From assembly GCA_001683735.1 (NCBI GenBank), contig LUGG01000009.1:186001-250000 (forward strand): a DNA stretch of 64,000 nt, in the 5' to 3' direction. Below the pieces are notes generated by a model, which was not told the origin of the DNA, searched no databases, and saw nothing but the letters and a program-made list of their open reading frames with translations. Positions 47,348 through 58,601 of the stretch are shown here, in pieces; positions within the stretch are counted from its first letter, which is position 1, and each line of letters opens with the position of its first letter. Source of the stretch: Grifola frondosa. Lineage: Eukaryota > Basidiomycota > Agaricomycetes > Polyporales > Grifolaceae. Both the position numbers and the translations under genes were made by a program.

Positions 47348-50300
47348 ATGGTATTTGTATGTCATGGATGCCATAGAGCCTTCGAAAAATGCCAAGGACT
47401 CAAGACTCACCACCTCGCATGTCAAGCCGTCGAGACATTCTTGGAGGGTGGCTTGAAGAGGGCCATTGAAGAGACCGAGAGGACATGCAGGTAGAGAGGG
47501 ACCGGGAGATGCAGGCGAAGGTTCGAAAGATAGAGCAGGAGCGTGTGATGCTGAGGCTGAGAGACAGCGCAGGGCGCGAGAAGTTGAAGAGGTACGTCAA
47601 TTGGTTGTATGCATACGTTTCGCTCATGTTTTATTTTACTTAGATCGATGCTATGCATCTGGGTGACGATGGCCCACCCCCAGATCCCACGACCATTAGT
47701 CGTGCTGGACGAGTCAGGCGTGCGCCACTTGCATTGAAGGACTATCTGCCGACATTGCTTCCAGGTCTTCCGACCCACATAGAGCGACCACACGCCGAAA
47801 CCCAAATGCGTCAAAAAACCACAGCCGCTTCCTGAACCAGATCCCCCGCCACATGTTCCATCACCTCCTCCGAGTCCATCACCTCCTCCACGACTTATAT
47901 TGACACTCCCCTCAATAGATTTGGACTCTTCCGGCGATACGTGGCACGCCCACGCTCAGATCCTGAAGACGAACGCATGCTTGACTCCTTCGTGGACTCC
48001 CAATGCATGTGCGTGCCCCATGTGATCCCACGGAATCCAATCCTTTGCGTGGTCTGGACCGTCTGTCATGGCTGCTGTGGACAATGTCAATACTCGGTTT
48101 TTTGCCCCCTTCCTTAATGCAACAATATTTCGGCTCATGCGTTGGTTCTACTCCGGCGATAATACAAAAACTCTCGGCGAGCTTCAACGCCTAGTCGACG
48201 ATGTTTTGCTTGCAGAGGACTTCAACGTCGACCATCTCCGAGGCTTCAGTCTACTCGAGAGTGCACGCAACTCGACAAATATGTAGACATGAGCGAAGCT
48301 TTTTCTGCGCAAGATGGGTGGCGACAGGAGTCTGTCACAATCCACGTCCCACATGAAGGCACATGCAAGCCCGAGGACGAGGCACCTGAATATGAGGTGA
48401 AAGGAGTCTACATGCGCTCATTGGTGGAGGTCATCAAAGCCGGATTTCAAGACCTCGCTGCGAAGAACTTCCATTGGTGCCATTCCAGATGTTCTGGAAG
48501 CCGGACTCTGCAGGTGCTGTCCCCGAGCGCGTTTATACTGACATCTACAACTCGGATGCTATGTTGGAGGCCGACGAGGCTATGCGCTCTCAACCATGCA
48601 ACCCTGACGATGCGCCTGAAGTCGAGTACACAATCGCCCCAATTCTGGTCTGGTCAGATTCGACACACCTCGCAAGTTTCGGGTCAGCTTCTCTGTGGCC
48701 GATCTATGCCTTCTTCGGTAATTTATCAAAGTATCTCCACGCGAAGCCACGGTCGTTTGCAGCACACCACCTTGCCTATATTCCTAAGGTATCTCGTTTT
48801 ATGAGATATCACACGTTGCTTTGATTGACCCACTGCCACAGCTGCCCGACACCTTTCAGCAATGGTACCAATCTGTTTATGGATCTCCTGCCTCAGCCAC
48901 GGTGTTGCGCTTGTGCATCGAGAATTGATACACAAGATCTGGTTGAAGCTTCTCGATCCGGAGTTTATGCACGCGTACGTCCATGGCGTCCTCCTCAAAT
49001 GCGGAGATGGTATTACACATCGTTTATTCCCGCGTTTTTCACTTATGCGGCCGACTACCCTGAAAAGTGCGTACATTTGATATCCCTGTACATGTTCTCG
49101 CTCATATAAATCTTAAATTGGCAGAATGCTACTTGCGTGCTTGCGTTTTCTCGCACGATGTCCGTGTCCCACTGCCTGATCAAAAAGGCTGACGTTCCCG
49201 GCATGGGAACGGCTCTGGATGCCAAGCGTCGGGCCAAACTACGTGAAGATACTTTCAACGTTCGCTGGGACATCAACATTACCCGCACATGGGTCTTCGA
49301 GAAAGGATTTTCCCCAGAATGTGCAGCAATTGGACGCAAACTGGATGAGACGTCACTCACGACAACCCGTGTATGTTGTTTTTTATGCTCAGCTGAACTT
49401 ACATTCAATGTTTTCTCAGAGCGCATTCTCTATTCGATTTCAAGAGTATGGAGAAAACCACCATCGGTTATTCGTGCCAGATCAGATGCACGAATTCGAG
49501 CTGGGAACATTAAAGGACACAACTGTCCATACAGCTCGAATTCTCGTTGCCGCGGGTAATGACTGCATCCAGCTATTCGACACCAGGTAAGAGTATCAGT
49601 GTTGTTATTTATCACTCTTTCACATACAGATTATTGTACGCTAGATTCAGTAAACTACCTACGTTCGGACGCGACACCATCAGGCGCTTTGGAGGAAATG
49701 TCTCGGGCTTCAGGAAGATGGCTGCACGTGACTACGAAGATATACTACAGGTGTGTAATTTCTTTGCTACCTCGTCCGTTGAAAGCTGAGATCTATTCTA
49801 GTGTATCATGCCAGTTGTCGAAGGTCTCTTGGAGCGCAAGTACGATCATATCCTGCTCAATACCTTTTTCGACTTGGCGGTGTGGCAAGCGCATGTGAAA
49901 CTTCGTCTACACACAGATTCCACTCTCTCACAGTTCGAGACAGCCACCAAAGCGATGGGAATTTCAATTCGTACCTTCCAAAAGGTAGTCTGTGCAGCTT
50001 ACCAAACCCGGGAACTCCCAAAGGAGACTGCTGCACGACAACGGCGCACCGCAGCACTCACCGCAAAAGGAAAGGCCTCAAGGAAGGACAAGGCGACAGA
50101 CTCTCAAGCGCGGGTCAAGGTATTTAACCTCCACACGTACAAGTTTCACCGCCTCGGCGACTACGTCCAGACTATCTGCCTGTTTGGTACAACAGATAAC
50201 TACACCACCCAAATTGTAAGTCTACGTGACTCTCATTTACTTGTCGAGTCTTACACCTACATTCACAGGGTGAGCTGGAACATCGTCGCGTCAAGAAATT

Positions 50301-51722
50301 CTATGTGCGCACCAACAAGAATGTCGGATTTGCATTTCAAATTGCCCGACAGCAGCGCCGCCAGTCGTATCTGGAGAAATTGCGAGAGCGTGAAGCGCAA
50401 GCTCTAGGCAAGGATTCAAATGTGCTCAAGACTCCCAAACGCCAGAAAGCTCCACGACCACGCACTAAAGAGGCTCGCAAGGCGGTGCGGCATGCTAGGC
50501 GCCACCAAGTGCGCCTTAACTTCGCGGATTCAGAGCTCTTACCCCCACGTCACCCAAAGACCACCATCATATTGCAGAAGATCAACGTCGTCATGTCAAC
50601 CTCACGGAATTCGCATCCGACAACAAGCGGGACCCGGCGTGCAAGGTAAAGTTGACGGGTTGCCCTCTCCGGAACTTAGGAGCTAACACGGTTTTACTAG
50701 GGGTTCGTGCGCAAGCTTGAGGAGCACCTCCTCGCATGCATGGCTGGCACACTGTACCATGACCCCCCTCCGGATTTCTCAGACGAAGACCGGGACAGCA
50801 TACGTATTGACCGAGAGCGCCTCTACATACATAAGGTCTTGCGCGTGAATTACACCACCTACGACATGCGACGCGCACAGGACTCAATCAATCCGACCTC
50901 ACATCCCGATGTAATGCTTCTTGCCCCCTTGTCGGATGACGAGTCTCACCCATTCCTCTACGCTCGAGTTTTGAGCATATTTCATGTCAACGCCTATCGT
51001 GTCGGCCCCAATCTTCCCGACCAAGCTGAGCCCGAGCGCTTTGAGGTCCTGTGGGCGCGGTCTTTCGATCTGGATACTACGGCGCCCGGAGGATTTGAAA
51101 CGAAGTGTTTGCATCGTTTGAACTTTGTGGATTCCGATCAAGACGATGCATTCTGCTTCCTCGACCCTCAGCAAGTCATCCGAGGCGTGCATCTCATCCC
51201 CGCATTTCATCACGGACGCACGGACGAATATCTACCTGGGTTCTCTATCGCGCGTCAGGAAGATGAAGAAGACAATGATTGGAAATATTTATATGTCGGA
51301 ATGTAAGTGTTTGCATGAATAAATGACCGCTACAATTGACTACAATCTATCATTCCAGGTTCTCGGATCGCGACATGTTCATGAGATTCAACGGAGGAGG
51401 TATCGGACATCGCTCTGGAACGGTATATTCCACTGCTGCCAGTCCAAGAAGAACAGTTGAAACACATCAAGACATGGATGCCGAAGAGGACACCGAAGAG
51501 GACGTGCTCGTGATGGAAGACGGGGATGCTGAGGATGAGGACGAGAACGAGGATGGGGATGGGGATGCTGAGGATGGGGACGCCGAGGACGAGGACAAGG
51601 ACGAGGACGGGGACGAGGACAGGGACGAGGACGAGCAGCCAGACCTTGGTCCCGAAGATGGAGAAGAGGTAGGTTGCGTGGAAGAAGACGAGCGCATGCT
51701 GGATGGCTTTGCGGCATTGTAG
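47348..51722 (+). pseudogene. Plavaka-type transposase, frame-disrupted
   Basis: Multi-exon transposase of about 1200 residues. The N-terminal zinc finger is CHGCHRAFEKCQGLKTHHLA (47360-47425), followed by a charged coiled coil (REMQAKVRKIEQER). The core is VYTDIYNSDAMLEADE, VEYTIAPILVWSDSTHLASF, WPIYAFFGNLSKYLHAKPRS, FAAHHLAYIPK, GDGITHRLFPRFFTYAADYP, RCPCPTCLIKKADVPGMGT, HRLFVPDQMHEFELG, FGRDTIRRFGGNVSGFRKMA, KLRLHTDSTLSQF and GELEHRRVKKFYVRTNKN. These are hallmark stretches of the agaricomycete Plavaka family. A very acidic tail ends at 51722. Frame breaks at about 47475 and 48474 each look like a G missing from a GGG run; others lie in 47500-47830. Recognition is strong, activity doubtful. 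Confidence 0.8.
51482..51640 (+). repeat. Acidic (Asp/Glu-Gly) minisatellite at transposase C-terminus
   Basis: Imperfect GAGGACGGGGATGCT-like units repeat in frame and encode an Asp/Glu/Gly/Ala-rich tail. They lie in the last exon of the transposase gene. Confidence 0.7.
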
Positions 51723-51839
51723 GTATGACATTTTATGTACATAGCATAACTGGAATGCACTTTTGCTTCGGAGCATTTAAATGTAATGGGATTGCAAGTG
51801 ATTTCAATTGATTAAAATATACTATATGCTAACTACGTG

Positions 51840-53115
51840 TATTCTACAATCGCTGACCGGACTCTTCCAGCACTGCGGCGTCTTGCTACAGTCTGCGAGG
51901 ACTGATCTATAGGCGCCGGAAGTCCGGTAGCCTTGTGGCTTCCCATATAGGGAAGCCTCCATCTTACAATTGTTTGCAGGTGACCAACAGAGTTGTCTGG
52001 CGTGCGACTTTTTGCTGATGAAGTTGGAAAGCATCCAATTTTGTGGTGTAGGTCCTGCAACCGCCCAACCTTTTGGACAAATGCACAGCAACCCATGGAG
52101 ACTAGTCCTGGAAGATGTCAATACGCACGTAGCACTTCCCGACCTCTTTTCCAACCTCTCTTTCTTTACCAATCTTTGACATCTCCATTTGTGTTCCACT
52201 GGCCATAGTCACGGCATGTCGGGCGTTGAGCCTGATGCATCAAATTCACTGGTGCAATTGACACATGTGCAACATCTCACTCTCTCGGAGTATCTTCTTC
52301 CCTTGTCGGATCTCGCCGTGATACTACCCAGTGTCCAATTCCTTAACATTATGAGTGGTCCGGTGAGGACACATCCAAATGGGGAATGCTGGCCAATACT
52401 ACGGAGTTTGGTGTTGGAAGAATCAGTCAATGTTTTGGATTTGGATAAACTGTGTCCCATTCACTGGTTGGAGATTATTAGGAGCATTCCAGACAATCTG
52501 ATGGAATAATCAGAAATTTTGGATGCTATTCATATGACCAACCCCGTGGTGCTGTCTTTTGCAATTTATATGGTGACTGGCAGGACATTTTGGGAGGAGA
52601 TGATTCCAGCAGCACCAAAACTGAGATTCATTGAGATGAACTTGCTGGACTTCTTCCCGCAGCCTCTGCGCGACCAATGGTTGGTACATACCTTGTCTGC
52701 TGGCTGATATGCTAAATAATATTGATGCACTATTTGTTCAGGTTGAAGTTTTTCCTTTACTCCACCAATTGCCTGTCGTGTGTATGCGGATCATCGTTTC
52801 GTCCTGCCGCGCTGTCTTTGAGGACGAGCCTGAACCTTCAGAGCCCGAGTTTAGCTCGGATGAAACGGTCGAACGAACATGGCCCACCCTTATCACCAAG
52901 GCAATTCCGTCCCTTCATTATCTTGCATTCGCAACAAAGGATTATAAACCCGAGTCCGACTGGATGTACACGCATTCTTGCCGTGAACGCGAGATTCTAC
53001 ATGGTGGCACATCACAGGACCTGAGCGGAGATTGACCGAAATTCCCTCATGGGAGGGGACCGCGTGAGAGACTATCTACTTGAAGCCGACTTTGAGTCTG
53101 TTGCGAACTGGGATG
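51840..53115 (+). pseudogene. F-box pseudogene, 3' half (split by transposon)
   Basis: Continuation of the gene starting at 43802. The first residues after the target duplication (YSTIADRTLPALRRLATVCE) align with the helix following the break in copies 1 and 2. LRR-like parts follow: LTHVQHLTLSEYLLPLSDLA, LPSVQFLNIMSG, GECWPILRSLVLEESVNVLD and CPIHWLEIIRSIPDN. After a stop (52507-52509) come VVLSFAIYMVTGRTFWEEMI, PAAPKLRFIEMNLLDFF, LVHTLSAG and VRDYLLEADFESVANWDG, the shared C-terminus. Several stops and frame changes confirm decay. Confidence 0.7.
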
Positions 53116-53486
53116 GTAGGTTCATCCTGGCGAAATCCAGTCTTCTGCCCATACTCACTACTTCTGCATTCACAGGTAATCCTGCAACCGTTGACAAGTG
53201 CACTTCTCGGACGCGTATTCCAAAATCGATACCATTCTGGGGTAAGACATCTTTCACATTACGACTGGCATGCAATATTGAATGCTGCGGCCGTAGTTCG
53301 AGGAGATCATTAGGGCGGACGGAAAACACATCGGGCGGTTGCTGCATAGATTTTTTTGCGCTATTTTACTCAATGTCATTCATCATAATAATAAAAACAA
53401 GACAGGCTCTTGTCGTGCTCATCAATTTTGCACTTAAAGGAAGGGCGCGAGGGACTGCGAAAGGATGTCTCCGTGAGTGGCAGGAC
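53116..53486. other. Gap between F-box remnant and hAT-like MITE
   Basis: About 370 bases. The first part may hold the pseudogene's last intron and tail; nothing else recognised. The copy of GGCAGGAC at 53479-53486 is the left target duplication of the following element. Confidence 0.5.
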
Positions 53487-54105
53487 TAGTGTTCGGTGTG
53501 AAACCCGGATGTAAGTTACATATAATTATTTACATGTAACTTACATGTAAATAACATGTTTTAAACATACCCTCAAGAAATCCTATGTAAGTAATGTAGG
53601 AAATGAGAGATCAAGGGCTGTAGGAACAATGCTCCTTCGCGAGGACGAGACTTTCGCAAAATGGCGAACATTAACTTGAAGGACAATATAGATGTGAATG
53701 AGCGACATCGTCCACTTCCGGTCTGTTGTGGCTGAGGTGGCTGGCGCCCGGGGACTCCGGCGCCGCGATAACTGAATCTTGTCGCATCTTATATTATTTT
53801 ATATTACTTACACCATGCCGAAATATCATCATCCTTCCTTTACTCCATCCCGCACTATTAATGCAAGATGTATGATGGGGGCTGCGACGAGGGCGTTGTG
53901 CTGGGCTTAGATGTTGTAATTGTATGATACAAAAATGCAAACATTTTCCGACGGAAAATTGGATGCATTCTAAGGCATCATGTGACATATTTTGGCCACG
54001 TGATATATGTAAGAAACGTTTGAAACGTTTGAAACAACGGGGGTTCCTGAGGGACTTTCTTACCTACTGTAAAAAACACCAGCTTGAGTTTCACACCGAA
54101 CACTA
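53487..54105. mobile_element. hAT-type MITE, 18-base terminal inverted repeats
   Basis: 619-base non-coding element. Bases 53487-53504 (TAGTGTTCGGTGTGAAAC) are the exact reverse complement of 54088-54105. Both ends are flanked by GGCAGGAC (53479-53486 and 54106-54113), an 8-base target duplication. The (T/C)A-G-G-type TIR start and an 8-base duplication are the signature of hAT elements. No transposase is inside. The interior is AT-rich near the left end, with nested ACATGTAA palindromes. Perfect ends and duplication indicate a fairly recent insertion. Confidence 0.85.
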
Positions 54106-54395
54106 GGCAGGACAGCACAAGTTACGAGCGTTAGTTTAGTCACGTGCGCATAATCGCTAATGGGCGCTACATTGAACCTATGCTTGCGCGCCTTTTACTG
54201 GACACTGTTCGGTCTTTTACATTTCTTGTCCGTTCAGCTACCTGAACCTCAACCTAGAGTTTGCGGATATATTTACTGGACGCTTGTGCTGTATCTGCTC
54301 TCTCTAAAGTTTTACGCTTTGCTGGTTATCTTCAGGCGACTGACTGAAAGCGGGTGTTCATAACTAGTTTCTTTGAGTTGACGAAGTCACAACCA

Positions 54396-57071
54396 ATGGG
54401 TATCGGGGGTTGCTTGAGGTATGCCTGCTGTAGCCTTAGCTCTTTCAGTCACTTATCCTGCATAGACGATTTCGTAAACGTGTCCGCTGTGGTGCGGACA
54501 AGCTTGATGGCGGCCAGTTAGACTTCACTGTATGTAACCCATCGCCTGGACTAGACGTCTCATTTGACTACCATCCACCGCAAGTTCAGAGCGGTCTTCT
54601 TTGGACTTCTCATTGGATGCCTCCTTTGTTTCACAAATCTGTACTTCGGACTGCAGACAGGATGGATTAGCATGTATGTCTTCAAACTCTGGTCTTACGT
54701 GATGGTTTTATATGCTGTACTAGGATGTCATTACAATCAGCGTTGATAGGATTTCTCCTATCTCGTCTGCTACCTAAGCCTATTAGTCCCCAAGAGAACG
54801 TAGTCCTACAAACAACCGCTGTAGCGACTGGAACTGTGCGTCAATCTACCTATAATCATCGTATCTCTTATAGCTGTAGTCTTTATAGATGCCTCTCGCA
54901 GCTGGGTTCGTAGGTATTTTGCCTGCACTCGGTATGTTAGATGAGGCGCGAGATGGCGTGCCGCCACTGCATCTTTCATGGATTGGAGCTGTAGGTTGGT
55001 CGTGTGCAGTGGCATATTTTGGGTTAGATCATCTGCTGATCGTGCACTCATCATCATCAACTCATACTCTCTTTCGTTTCCAGAGTTTTCCTCTCGCCTC
55101 CCATCCGGAAGCAAGTGGTAGGCGTTCACAAGTCTCGTCCAAATTATGACCCTTACGGTCGGTAAACTTGGCGCAGATCATTGAAGAACAACTCGCCTTT
55201 CCATCTGGAACGGCCACTGCACAGCTGATATCTGTCCTTCACCAAATGCCTCCGCCGGATACTTCCCTCCGACAGCGCACAGGCTACCGAGTACTCAATA
55301 CTGACGAAGAGGACGAACCCGTAATTCCTGTCCCTGCTGCTGACCAGGTGGACATCGACGCAAGTGAGGTTGAGGTCGCGGAGCAAGAAGGATGGAGTGC
55401 ACTTTCGTGGAGTTTTCTTGCCTCGGGCGTCATGACAGTGAGTCTCGTTAAATTGGACTAAATTTGGATGGAGTGGACTGAAAGTAGTTTGAAAGTTAGC
55501 TGCTTATTTTTTCCCTGTGGTATTCTCTGTCCCGTTATTTGGGAATTATCTTGCCAGCGAGTGGTTATGGACATTCACGCCTAGTCTTTCTTACATTGGG
55601 CAAGGTGCGTAAGACAGCTTCCCTTATAGCTTTCTACTCACCTGTCCGTCTGCAGGGATCATCATGGGCTTTCCCACGACATTAAGTATGAATCTGGTGG
55701 GTGATTCGGGCATAAGAAGTTCATGAATATGGCTGACCTTTGCTCTCCCAGGGCATGCTAATAGGTTGGGGCGTCCTATCTCCCATAGCTAAACACGCCG
55801 GATGGGCGCCCGGCCCTGTGGGAGACATGACTAACGGAGCGCGCGGATGGATCCTATGGGTCTCACTCGCAATTATGTGCGCAGACAGCGTGATTTCTCT
55901 CGTGCCCGTCATTGCGGAAGTGCTATATGCGAAGGTCTGGCATAACTCGACCCATCTTGGTGAGGGTGAGAGCGATGGAGGGAAAGATGGTAAGGAAGTC
56001 GAAACGGAGGACAGACTGGTTCCAATGCGCTGGGTTTTCTGGGGTCTCGGGGGTAGTGTGGTTTTGGGAACAGTCTTGGTGTGGCTGGTGTTTGGAGACA
56101 AGGGCATTAAACCGTGGGCTACGCTGATCGGCTTCATGATGGGCGGGCTCTTGAGCGTGCTTGGGTCGGTGATCGACCTGTTCCGTATGCGCCTTAGCTG
56201 ATGGAGCTGTGATCTGTGCAACAGAGTTCGTGCACTCGGGGAAACAGACTTAAATCCTGTGAGCGGGCTGGGCAAGATCAGCCAGCTATTCTTTGCATGG
56301 ATCCAGCCGGGGAATATCGTAGCCAACATCATCGCTGGCGGTGTCGCTGAAGCGGGCGCTCAACAGTATGCAGGCCTTCTCTTCGTACCGCCAAAACCCT
56401 CTGCTTATCTTATGTTGTAGGGCTGGCGACCTTATGCAAGACCTCAAGACCGGACATCTCATACGCGCTTCTCCCCGGGCACAGTTCTACGGACAGTTGA
56501 TCGGGTCAACCCTGTCCATCATTGTTACCACCTCGGCGTACTCGCTATACAACCGCGCGTATGAAATCCCCGGACCTTCTTTCCCCGCACCAACTGCATA
56601 TGTCTGGCTTAGCCTAGCGCGTCTCCTTCGTACGTCTGCTTCCCATGTTCGGTCTGAACCTCCTGACACATATACGTTTCAGGCGATGGTCAACTTCCAG
56701 CGAAGAGCAGTGAATTTATGCTTGCGTTTGCGCTCGTTTTTTCCATGGTCGCCGCTTTCAAGGCGTATGCATCGCGGTGTGCCCTACCATATGCCAAGTG
56801 GATTCCTTCCGGTGTTGCGTTCGCAATCGGCTTCTTGAATACCCCGTCGTTCTCCCTTGCACGTCTCATTGGCGGAATCGTCGAGCACGTGTACTATACG
56901 CGTGTCGGGCGCACGCACGGGGGAATACGACTCATCATTATCGCGAGCGGCTTCGTGCTTGGCGAGGGCGTGGTGAGCGTCGTCGCGCTTGTGCTCCGGA
57001 CCCTTGGTGTAGGAGTCGCAAACTGCTGGGGTTGCGGGCACGGGCTGTGCGGTGGATGCCCTGCTGCGTAA
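54396..57071 (+). CDS. OPT-family oligopeptide / metal-chelate transporter
   Basis: Proton-coupled plasma-membrane importer of small peptides or metal chelates; the YSL-like branch is suggested by NLYFGLQTGWISM. Thirteen exons sum to 2010 bases, 669 residues, with all phases consistent. Order of features: short cytosolic N-terminus (MGIGGCLRRRFRKR), FFGLLIGCLLCFTNLYFGLQ, SALIGFLLSRLL, ENVVLQTTAVATGT, GFVGILPALGML, GVFLSPPIRKQV, EEQLAFPSGTATAQLI, a ~60-residue acidic cytosolic loop, then further helices (AAYFFPVVFSVPLFG, FPTTLSMNLGMLIGWGVLSP, GWILWVSLAIMCADS, IKPWATLIGFMMG, ARLIGGIVEHVYY, GFVLGEGVVSVVALVL). Ends in a Cys/Gly-rich tail. The hAT-like MITE lies 290 bases upstream of its start, within the likely promoter. 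Confidence 0.88.
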
Positions 57072-58479
57072 GCATCCATCAGAGTCAGGCTCCGAACGAT
57101 CGGAGGTTAGACGTCGACATGTATCCTACTTTGTATCCATTATGGCTTTAGATCTCACAGCTTCCGATTTTGAGTTTATGATATCATTCCAATGCGCGCC
57201 CGGTGGCGGATGCAGATGATGGTGGCGAGATGTAACTATTGCAGGTGTCTAGATGGTTGTGGATGACTTGCGGAAATTACTGTCCGACCCCGGAGTCACA
57301 TAAGGCGGTAAACAACGAAGGCTATCTGCGCTGGCACTGAATCAGCGCGCGCGTTTGTTGTCTATACACTTCTTTGATCATTCCCAGGTCAAGCCTTTGA
57401 ACCCTTCTCGAGGTAATTATTACATTTTCCTAAGTCCTTCATTATAGTAGTCTGTTTTTTTGTTCAATTGCTACTTGTTTTTATTTCTGCCACAAGAATC
57501 ACCACTATGACTTCCAATTTGGGTGATTTTGTATCTCAGCGGCTGTGCAATCTCGTCGGAGCGGCAAACGCAGTAACATACTGTACATCCCCATTTATCC
57601 TCGCCCAAGGCACTGCCTGATCTAGTCCATCTCGACAGTCCTACTGTGCTGGATGAAGACCTTTTAATTTATCCATAACTAACACGGTATCGCCTGAAAA
57701 GCGGCTTTGCAGCCTTTTTACTAGTTTCTGGGCCTGCTGCCAGTGCCCATATCAACATCACGTCTCATTAGTTAATAGTCCACATTCGCTGAGGAACATC
57801 GCAATGGTATCATTGCGAGCGTAGTTCGAGGATGGGGGTCTAGCTACTCAGGCCATGCCGCTCATGATGCATGATGCTGGGAAAGGTTGGAACTCGACCG
57901 CAACTTTCGCCCTTTCTTGGAGCCACCCAGCAACCAGAACGTCTTCGAAAGGTGCTGATAATTTATATAGTATCACTTGGAAGCTGTCGTTGATCAATTA
58001 GTCTATGACACAGGTTCTCTTCGTATTCGTTTCAGCCAAAGCATCATTCCGTAAAGCCCTCCCTTGCAACTTTCCACGATTGTAGTGCCTCTCAGCGTTC
58101 CTCTACTCTTCCCCACGATCGGAGCCAAATCCGGTGGCGCTCCACACATTTTTGGTGACAGCATGTGGTGTTTTTATGGTCTTCTGAGGGACATTCTTGT
58201 TTCGCCGTGCCCTCCTGACACAAGCACGTATGTCTGCGAGGTGCGTGATCTTCTGTTATTGGGCTCAAGCCGCCCAAATTTCGGTTTTAGAAAATTCCCG
58301 CTTGAAGCCCGGTTTCCGCAGTTGCACTAGTTCTGTCCATGTCCCGATCGTGGGCCTAGGGCGACAACAGATGTTCTCAGAAAGTTCGACAGTTCAAATG
58401 TTCACCATCTGTGCCGCCCTTGGCTAAGATGGTATTTCTGAAAACTAAAGTTACCGACGCACACGGAACTGCTTCACAC
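57072..58479. other. Intergenic stretch, nothing recognised
   Basis: About 1.4 kb between the OPT and DyP genes, both on +. Only short open frames occur (for example 58064-58427), with no recognisable product. Confidence 0.5.
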
Positions 58480-58487
58480 TATATAAG
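58480..58487 (+). promoter_or_regulatory. TATA box upstream of DyP peroxidase
   Basis: TATATAAG lies 115 bases before the ATG at 58602. A pyrimidine- and CA-rich leader follows, as expected for a strongly inducible fungal gene. Confidence 0.5.
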
Positions 58488-58601
58488 CTGTACCAAGTAC
58501 CATTGATTATCATCGCTCTCATCAGCTACCACTACTCAAGCCAGTCGAGCACCGCCAACCTCGACCTCAATTCACTTTACGCTCACCCGTCAGTTGACAA
58601 T

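Larger units (their letters stand above)
44253..51839. mobile_element. Plavaka-like (CACTA-related) DNA transposon
   Basis: 7587-base insertion inside the F-box pseudogene. The ends are short imperfect inverted repeats: the left begins CACATAGT, and the right reads CACGTAGT on the minus strand. Both are flanked by the direct repeat TATTC (44248-44252 and 51840-51844), taken as the target site duplication. Cargo is a transposase gene on + (47348-51722) and an accessory gene on - (44797-47023), divergently transcribed from a central promoter region. Both genes have frame breaks, so the copy looks inactive unless the breaks are sequence errors. Five bases is longer than the 2-4 usual for CACTA elements. 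Confidence 0.75.

Noticed and set aside
51840..52200. Separate small gene at the right flank of the transposon
   Set aside because: The reading frames align with the helix following the break in the F-box paralogues, so this is the 3' half of the split pseudogene.
57575..57600. CATACTGTACAT resembling the arm of the 23660-23926 hairpin
   Set aside because: Only about 12 matching bases, with no partner arm nearby; likely chance.
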